Source: Helianthus annuus
Lineage: Eukaryota; Streptophyta; Magnoliopsida; Asterales; Asteraceae
Length of the DNA stretch: 64,000 nt
Direction of reading: 5' to 3'
Assembly: GCF_002127325.2 (NCBI RefSeq)
Contig: NC_035436.2
Coordinates: 112,181,591 to 112,245,590, forward strand
Made by a program: the position numbers and the translations under genes
Notes under the pieces: model-generated
What the model was told of the DNA's origin: nothing
Databases searched by the model: none
The model's input: only the letters and a program-made list of their open reading frames with translations
Shown: positions 57,801 through 64,000 of the stretch, piece after piece
How the letters are laid out: each line of letters opens with the position of its first letter
Numbering within the stretch: the stretch's first letter is position 1

Positions 57801-58727
57801 GATTCTTGTCAAAGACATAGTAATATCCTTCATCAACCAGCAGAGCTTTTGCATCCTATATCCTCTTCTTGGCCTTTTATGAGATGGGGAATGGATATAG
57901 TTGGTAAGCTTCCTAAGGCACCTGGTGGAAAAGTATTCATGCTTGCTGTGACTGATTACTTCTCCAAGTGGATAGAGGCTGAAGCCTTTGCTCAAGTCAG
58001 AGAAAAGGAAGTTATATCCTTCATTAAAAGAAACATTATTACTAGATTTGGTATTCCTTCTGAAATTGTATGTGATAATGGATCCCAATTTATTGGGAAT
58101 AGAACTACTAATTTTTGTGACAGCTGGGGGATTAAGATGATAACATCAACACCAATCCACCCACAAGCTAATGGCTAGGCAAAATCATCCAACAAGGTCA
58201 TCAACAACTTGAAAAAGAAACTTGGATCCAAGAAAGGGAAATGGGCAGAAGAACTACCTTATGTGTTATGGGCTGATAGGTCAACTCCCAAGAACGCTAC
58301 TAGCCAAACTCCATTTTCTTTGGTATTTGGGGCAGAATCAGTGATCCCTACAGAGATGGTGGTTCCAACTGCAAGAACAAGTATCCGTGATCCTGAAGGA
58401 AATGTGGAAAACTTGGTTCAAGACTTGGATACTATAGAAGAAATCAGGGATTTGGCAAGGATAAGGATGGCCAGTTATTAACAAAGGATGGCTGGAGCTT
58501 ACAACAAAAATGTCAGGATCAGGAAATTCCAAGTTAGTGATATGGTACTAAGGAAAGCATTTCAGAATACCACTAATCTTGCTGATGGAAAGTTGGCACC
58601 AAAATGGGAAGGCCCTTATTTGATTGAAGCTGAGGCAGGAAAGGGGGCATATTGATTGCTAACAATAGAAGGTGATTTGCTACCAAGAGCCTAGAATGCT
58701 GTCCATCTGAAGAAATACTTCATGTGA
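54882..58727 (+). pseudogene. Tat2 pol: protease, RT, two RNase H domains, integrase
   Basis: Protease with the Tat-type site ILVDGGSSVNII (54882-55424). The RT frame (55452-57056) has WLANVVVVQKKNGKWRVCVD, one TAA at 55965-55967, PFGLRNSGATYQRLVN and the catalytic YIDDMVVKSK. The first RNase H ends with the QALADFV block. The second, archaeal-type RNase H has VYTDGAS, ... NEAEYEALIVGL, VHVDSLLITN and AEADALANL (Asp/Glu catalytic set visible), with a TAG at 57054-57056. The integrase zinc finger HEGDCGNHTGG ... CDSCQRH is followed by Asp in MDIVGKLP and Asp in CDNGSQF. The Glu is lost: ANGQAESSN reads ANG-stop-AKSSN (about 58149-58170). Remnants continue to 58727. Confidence 0.85.
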
Positions 58728-60220
58728 CAAGGATCCTTACAGAACAGATGATCCTCACATGACAAGTATCCTTGAAGGATCCTTACAGAACAGACGATCC
58801 TCATTTTGGTAACATTCTAATCTCAAACTGTTTCATTCTTTTATTCTCTTATATAAGGATAAGGATCCTGCATCCTTTATCCTCTTTTCACTTGGTTCTG
58901 AGTTTTGAAGGTTCAGGTATCCTTAACAAAGGATTGATTATCCATAGAAGTATCCAGTTATTTGGGCTTGACCCCAGTTTTTTGGGCTAGTCCCCAGTTT
59001 GGGCTTGATCCTAGTAGCGCCAGTAGCGCACGATGATCTTGGTACAGTTCATGGCAATGGGACCAGTACTCGCTTTAGGGGCTGACAATTTCATTGTACT
59101 GGTTGTATCTGGGATCCTATGTATAATGGTAGACGTACCATACATCTATTCCTAAGGTTTCTAACGTTTTCACGTTAGCTAAGGTTTTGGCATTTTCATG
59201 TCACTAAGTTTGGATAGTCGCCAGTGAGGGCCATACTCCAGTTTACACACGATCCTTTGGGCTTATCCCCAGTTATCCTTTGGGCTTGTCCCCAGTTATC
59301 CTTTGGGCTTGTTCCCAGTTATCCTTTGGGCTTGTCCCCAGTTATCCTTTGGGCTTGTCCCCGGTTATCCTTTGGGCTTGTCCCCAGTATATTGGGCTTG
59401 TCCCCAGAATTGTTGGGCTTGTCCCCAGTCACTAACTTGTCTTATATGTTGGCTTAGTCCCAAGTTGAATTCTATTTCAGGTTTTAGAAGTTAAACAAGC
59501 AAGGATCCTTGATCCTTACCTTCCACTAAAGTTTGTCTTTCTTGATTATCCTGATTATGATTGTTAAGGAGTTAGGATCCTAATTTGGATCCTCAGGTAT
59601 GATCCTTATATTACTTTGATTTTATCATTTATAGAAGTGACCCTTATCCTTTGACAACAGACCCAATGATTTTAAAATGGCATAACCTTTCTAAAGTTTA
59701 TCTTTTCCGACTATAGGATATTTGATCCCAGATCATATCCTAAAATTCGTAAACCTAATTTGTTTAACTTTACAAACAAAGTATATAATAACACTTGGAA
59801 ACTAAAGGATTCATAAGGATAACATCACAGGATAAGTCAAAAAGTTAAAGTTTTATTTATTCACAAAATATTTAACCCTTTAAGGTTGTCAAAATCGCCA
59901 ATCCACATTTCTACCAGCAAAACGTGGCCCGTCCACATGGGTTGCCAAAGGGTGTCCATTCTTCATGCGGTCATAGCAGTGCAGGAAATAAAAAGCAGCA
60001 GGATAACAAGTGGCTACATCCCCCAAACAGAGGATCCCTCCACCACCTATTATCCTACCTATTGTCTAAGGATCCTTGATCCACAGTCCTAAAAACTATA
60101 GTTCAAAGTACAGATCAACCATCATTGTTTAAAAACATCAACAACCATAGAAAGCACTACCAAACTAAAAAATGGGCTCCGACTATGTCTAGTAGTGTCC
60201 ATCATCGCCCATCCTTGCAG
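58728..60220 (+). other. Tat2 post-pol noncoding region
   Basis: No sense ORF. Contains paired GGATCCTTACAGAACAGA copies (58732 and 58775), the minisatellite at 58958-59465, and many GGATCC/GATCCT words. No motif of known function. Confidence 0.65.
58958..59465 (+). repeat. Minisatellite of TTTGGGCTTGTCCCCAG units
   Basis: Tight tandem array at 59262-59430 with about seven or eight 23-bp units (core TTTGGGCTTGTCCCCAG, spacer TTATCC), the last ones shortened. Three related units occur at 58958-59005, separated from the array by about 250 bp of unique sequence. Confidence 0.85.
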
Positions 60221-61822
60221 CTACACCTTCGCTGCATCACCATCTCCAGCTCCACCTGCCTCTCCACCCGGATCCTTGCCACTGCCACCAGCCTCAATTG
60301 CTAGAACCTCCTCAGCCTCCTCTTCGTCGTCCAGCTCAGCCAGCCTAGCCTTCCAGCCCTCAACGTCCCAGTTGCTCCTGTCAAAGTCAGGATCCTGAGC
60401 CTCCTGGGCCATCTGCAGCTTGATCTTATACATGGCAATAGCAACGGAGACCTTAGCACCCTCCATCAGCTCATGCTTCTCATAATCAGCATTGATCAGA
60501 ACTTTGGTCGTCTCAGTTTTGGCATTGTTGAGGTCTTTTTCGAGGGCAGCAATCTTGTGATCCTTGAGCACTGCAACTTGTTGGAGGTCCGAGTACTTTT
60601 GCTTAATTTCTTCAACGTTTCCAACGTAGTCTTCAATTTCAGCAAATTTCTGCAAATGAGATAGTGCAAAGTTCAGGATCACGTGATCCTCAAGTGAGCA
60701 GGATACTTAAGCTAAGTCAGTGATCCTTACCTCATTAAAGTACTCAAGGAACTGATGACACAGTAAAGGAAAGCCTTGTAGATTGTCAGCTTCAGAGGTC
60801 TTCCTTTTCTTGCCACCCTTGCCTTTAGATATGGGTGCCTTGGGGATCGAGACAGTTGGACTGGCAGAAAGCTTCTTCTTTGAGGATCGCACAGTGTCGA
60901 GGTCAGTGACACTGAATTTGGAGGCGGATCTTGAAGATTTTCCAGCACCTACACATTCAAAACAGATAAATACCCTTACCTTATTTTATTTAAGCATTTA
61001 ATCACATATAAACACGGATACTTACTTGACATGGTGACAGAACCTGAGGATACCTCTTGAGAATCCTGGGTGTTTGCTTTGAATGATCTTATGGCAGGAT
61101 CAAGTCTTCAGAAAGCAGCAAGCCTTTCCTTTGTTGCAGGTGTTTTGAAGAGATGTGAGACAAAAATAGCTGCACAAAAGAATGGAAGTATGTTAGTGAT
61201 CCTGGTCAGAATCAAATTCATCTAGTGATCCTTATAAGGATCCTCTATCCTACCATGAGTGGTCCATTTTCTAGGCAGATCCGTTCCATCAGGGATAGAA
61301 TCCCTTCTGACAAAGAAAAATCACCATTTCCAGCTGGTATCGTTCTTAGTGGCTTTGAAGATGGGATGTTATTGACCGGGCTTATGTTTGAATAGATATC
61401 GGTGAGACCCATGGCTAACAAGATCGTACATCTCTGAAAGCTCCGACATTCCCAGATCAATACCCTGTTGTTCGATGATCCTTTCAAGGGTGATTAAAAC
61501 CCTCCAGATCATAGGCATTGCCTGGATGTAGGAGATGCCAGTGAGAGAGAGGAAGGATTGGGGTGAAGTCTGGAAAAGGGTATGTGTATCCTATTGTGAA
61601 TGGGGTGACCGGAAGAGCTACCCAGGTTTCAGACACAAAATTGCTTAAAACAGTGGGATTAAATGGTTTGAAAATGGTGTTCAACGGAAAACAGTGGCGG
61701 ATTCTGTGAATTTGTGGGTCGGTGAAGCAGCAACGTTCTTTTACAGAATCTCTTATGATCCCTTGGCTTTTCAAGGGGCTGTTCTTCTTGTGATCCTTAG
61801 CCGATGAGGATCGTAGCATCAT
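60221..61822 (-). pseudogene. Antisense accessory gene of Tat2, four predicted exons
   Basis: A minus-strand gene inferred from phase-consistent splice sites: exon 1 61822-61254, exon 2 61169-61026, exon 3 60948-60731, exon 4 60649-60221. Introns start GTAGGA, GTAAGT, GTAAGG and end TGTGCAG, GTGTAG, TTTGCAG. Exon 1 (MMLRSSSAKDHKKNSPLK ...) holds a domain with HRIRHCFPLNTIFKPFNP and a DTSWKW-x-FFFVRRDSIPDG block, resembling retrotransposon-borne 'plant transposon' accessory proteins as I recall them. Exon 3 is basic (KGKGGKKRKTSEAD). Exon 4 is a coiled coil (EEIKQKYSDLQQVAVLKDHK) with an acidic and Gly-rich end. Damage: a frameshift near 61560, stops at 61369-61371, 61321-61323 and 61108-61110. 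Antisense extra ORFs are known in Tat-clade elements. Function unknown. Confidence 0.65.
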
Positions 61823-62133
61823 TTTGATTATGACAATGGTGAAGAAGAAGAAAAACAAAGCAAGAAGATGAAGAGAGAAAGGAGAGAGGAATACCTGATC
61901 AAGTCTTCTAATGAGGATTTAAAGAGGAAACGCACGGATTTAAATGCTCTCTAGCCCTTATCTCTAACTTCAATTTATAATGATGATTTTGCAGGATAGT
62001 CACCTCAATGACGTCAGGATCTCAACGGCTAGTCCGCATATAACGACTAGTTTCCTGGTTGATTCGTTGCAGATAAGGATGAGAAAATATAACTCGTTAT
62101 TTGCATCATTACTCCTTATATTTTGGGGGCAAT
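61823..62133. other. Region between antisense gene start and Tat2 3' LTR
   Basis: On the minus strand a CT-rich stretch (CTCTCTCCTTTCTCTC near 61885) lies upstream of the antisense ATG, with AT-rich TATA-like candidates at 61912-61922 and 61974-61983, consistent with an antisense promoter and 5' UTR. On the plus strand the sense polypurine tract TTTTGGGGGCAA (62120-62131) ends next to the LTR. Confidence 0.45.
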
Positions 62134-62850
62134 TGTTAGGGGAGGATTTTCCAATGATTTGTGATCCTCAATTGCTGTTGGGTTTAGTGGTCCTCACTTC
62201 TGTTTGAGCTAGTGATCCTCAGAAGTATTGCAGGATCAGGATCATGGATCATCATAAGGATCCTTATACTAACGATTGTCTGCTTTGAATATGATGTTGT
62301 TTTGTAGGAGTAGGAGCTTGGACTTGGTCTTGGCGATATTCCTGGAGCATATTCCATGTTTATTCCGCACGTGCTTGGCCAATATGGACGTTATGGAGTT
62401 CGTGGGAGACTTGCATGAATTGCGGAATGTTTGTTAGCTTAGATATTTTCTATTTTTAAAGGGGATAGCGAGCTAGATAGAAACACTTGGCTATTTTTAG
62501 CTTAACACACACACTAGTAACTGCTCTCACCAACTCTCAACAACTCACTTGGCGATTACACACTTTTTTTGCACTTTACACTATAGTGATCCTTGTAACT
62601 AGCTCGCTATCATCCGAAGTTGTAATACATTTCTCGTTTAATTTGAGTTGGTGATCAGTAGTTTCCATCACCCGAGGTTTTTTAAGCCGGAGATCATTCA
62701 TTGATCAAGGGCTTTTTCCTTGTATAAATCTCTGTGTCACTTGTTCGTTACATTTCAGAGTGATCCTTAATATTGTTCATTGATTCAAGCATCACACCTC
62801 ACAACGGAAAGTTTGGTTGCATTATCATTGCTTGATTTTTGACCAAAACA
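62134..62850 (+). repeat. 3' LTR of Tat2 (717 bp)
   Basis: TGTTAGGGGAGG to GACCAAAACA, about 18 differences from the 5' LTR; target copy GAAGC follows. Confidence 0.92.
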
Positions 62851-62855
62851 GAAGC

Positions 62856-63690
62856 CACAAGATATCTCGTTTTGCACCACCTATTTGTGATGCAGAAATT
62901 CCAAAGAGGTTTCGAATACCAACCATGAAGTTATATGATGGTTCAACTGATCCATGAGAGCATGTAGCTCAGTACAGAGAAAGGATAGAGATCAATCCAA
63001 TTCCTGAGAGGTTAAAAGAAGCATGTCTATGCAAGGGTTTCAGATCCACCACACTGACAGGATCAACTCTTAAATGGCTGCTAAGTCTTCCCCCTTACTC
63101 TATTACTTCATTTGCTAATCTAGTTAATCTATTTAAAAGCCAATTCTCATGTAGCAGAAAATTTGAACGTTTAACTAGTGATCTATATAGGGTAACACAA
63201 GGTCAAAATGAATCACTTAGAGATTATATCACTAAGTTTAGTAAAGAATCCTTGGATATTCCTAATCTGGATATTGTTACGGTTGTAGAAGCCTTCAAAA
63301 TGGGTTTACTTAGGGATTCATTATTCTATGATAATCTTGTCATGATCCCTTGCAGGAATCTTGATGAAGTGAGAACCAGGGCCCTTAGATTCATCCAATT
63401 AAAGGATGATAAAAGGATCCAGGAAAGACTGGTAGGATCCTCGAAGCAGGAAAAGCAAGGATCCTACTACAGGAACAACAAGTCCAAGTCTTACAACAAG
63501 TCTGATAATCAGAACGTGCATGCAATAGAACAGGAAGAGGATGATGAGGATTATCCTCCCATTTCTGAATATTGTTTTTCTGTTGATAAGAATGAACTAA
63601 TCCTTGCAATGCAGAACTTAGGTGAAAAAGCAAAATGGCCTAGAAAAAGTGATAAGCCAGCTGCAACAAAAGACAAATCCAAATGGTGTG
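62856..63690 (+). pseudogene. Tat1 gag, capsid part
   Basis: Resumes after Tat2: HKISRFAPPICDAEI, MKLYDGSTDP (then a TGA), INPIPERLKEACLC, a one-base frame change in the TTLTGSTLKWLL region, SITSFANLVNLFKSQFSCSR, GQNESLRDYITKF, LDIPNLDIVTVVEAFKMGL, and the Lys-rich KSDKPAATKDKSKW at the edge of the reverse LTR. Closely similar to the Tat2 capsid (54013-54640), which confirms that both belong to one family. Confidence 0.8.
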
Positions 63691-64000
63691 TGTTTTGGTC
63701 AAAAATCTGATGAGGAAAATGCAACCAAACTCTATGTACAGGGAATGAGGCTTGAAATGAAGAAGTGTGAAGAGGATCACTATGAAATAAATTGCAAGAA
63801 CAACACCAGGATTTATACGAGGAAAAAGCCCTTGATCTTTAGAAGATCTCCGGCATAAAAAACCTCGGGTGATGGAAACTACCGATCACCAAGCTCAAAT
63901 ATAACAAAAAATGTTTACAACTTCGGATAGTGACGAGCTAAGTACAAGGATCACTATGTTTAATTGTGTGAAAGTGTAAGAAACGTGAAGTGTTTGCCGA
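63691..64000 (-). repeat. Reverse-oriented Tat LTR, truncated by the window end
   Basis: TGTTTTGGTCAAAAATC at 63691 is the reverse complement of the Tat LTR end GATTTTTGACCAAAACA. The sequence continues with the reversed blocks AAAAAGCCCTTGATC, CCTCGGGTGATGG and AACTACCGATCACCAA. No priming site lies to its left, so it is either a 3' LTR of a minus-strand element or a solo LTR inserted into Tat1 gag. Confidence 0.85.

Larger units (their letters stand above)
52014..62850 (+). mobile_element. Tat2: Tat-clade Ty3/gypsy element with antisense gene (10.8 kb)
   Basis: LTRs 52014-52729 and 62134-62850, target duplication GAAGC (52009-52013 and 62851-62855), inserted in the gag of Tat1. Order: TGGCGCC-type priming site, gag, protease, RT, RNase H, a second RNase H domain, integrase, then 3.4 kb without sense coding that holds a minisatellite and an antisense multi-exon gene. 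The double RNase H is the hallmark of the Tat clade (Ogre, Retand and relatives). The LTRs differ by about 18 in 716 positions (2.5%). Sense coding is disrupted in many places. Confidence 0.9.
50375..63690 (+). mobile_element. Tat1: Tat-clade Ty3/gypsy element, partial
   Basis: 5' LTR 50375-50916, priming site, and gag interrupted by Tat2 at 52013/62851. Gag resumes to 63690, where a reverse-oriented Tat LTR cuts it; the rest is beyond the window. It belongs to the same broad family as Tat2: same gag type, same TGGCGCC-type priming site, same abundance of GGATCC. Its LTR is shorter (542 versus 716 bp). Confidence 0.82.

Noticed and set aside
60221..61822. Captured host gene in Tat2
   Set aside because: Introns made this tempting, but the exon 1 domain resembles accessory proteins carried by Tat elements and sits in their usual antisense position; no host gene recognised.

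Overview
The window is plant nuclear repeat DNA. I see no host gene, tRNA, rRNA or CRISPR array. Everything that can be assigned belongs to LTR retrotransposons inserted into one another. The LTR ends (TGTGACAACCC, TGTCACACCCCG), the chromodomain Ty3/gypsy elements with a reading frame ahead of gag, and a Ty1/copia element with a large reading frame behind pol resemble elements I know from Asteraceae (lettuce, sunflower and tansy relatives). The host assignment is therefore an inference from recalled families, not from a marker gene.

Layout. The scaffold is an old minus-strand chromovirus, here called element B (1406-49352): 5' LTR 47082-49352, a pre-gag ORF, gag, pol, and a partial 3' LTR 1406-2447. 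Several insertions break it. The LTR and leader of another minus-strand element (1-1405) cut its 3' LTR. A 3573-bp solo LTR (3149-6721, TSD AATGA) sits in its integrase. A nearly complete plus-strand Tekay-like gypsy (9593-23790, TSD GTGCA) sits in its gag. A Ty1/copia element (25176-37801, TSD GGAGT) sits in its leader. A gag-only copia derivative of the TR-GAG type (38794-46128, TSD CAAAA) sits in its pre-gag ORF. To the right, B abuts a copia gag relic (49353-50374). That relic is cut by a Tat-clade gypsy (Tat1, from 50375). Tat1 is in turn interrupted by a second Tat element (Tat2, 52014-62850, TSD GAAGC) and by a reverse-oriented Tat LTR (from 63691).

Relative ages from rough by-eye LTR comparison: Tekay about 1.2% divergence, Tat2 about 2.5%, copia about 3%, TR-GAG about 3.4%, B clearly older (near 10% in the stretch compared). 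Every coding region carries stops, frameshifts or lost catalytic residues. The plus-strand Tekay is closest to intact, with one nonsense codon in pol plus one in the pre-gag ORF.

The most interesting content is not the pol genes. Four unrelated families each carry their own amplified, mostly self-complementary short word in leader, LTR or intergenic DNA: a run of 19-nt hairpins with covarying stems (Tekay leader), GTCTCGACTCG (copia leader and pre-accessory region), GATTTCGCTCC in both orientations (TR-GAG LTR and leader), and AGGATCCT (both Tat elements). There is also a probable spliced, internally promoted accessory gene in the copia element, an antisense four-exon gene with phase-consistent introns in Tat2, and a 91-nt intron in the Tekay gag. 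All boundaries and counts were read by eye; no search or folding program was run.
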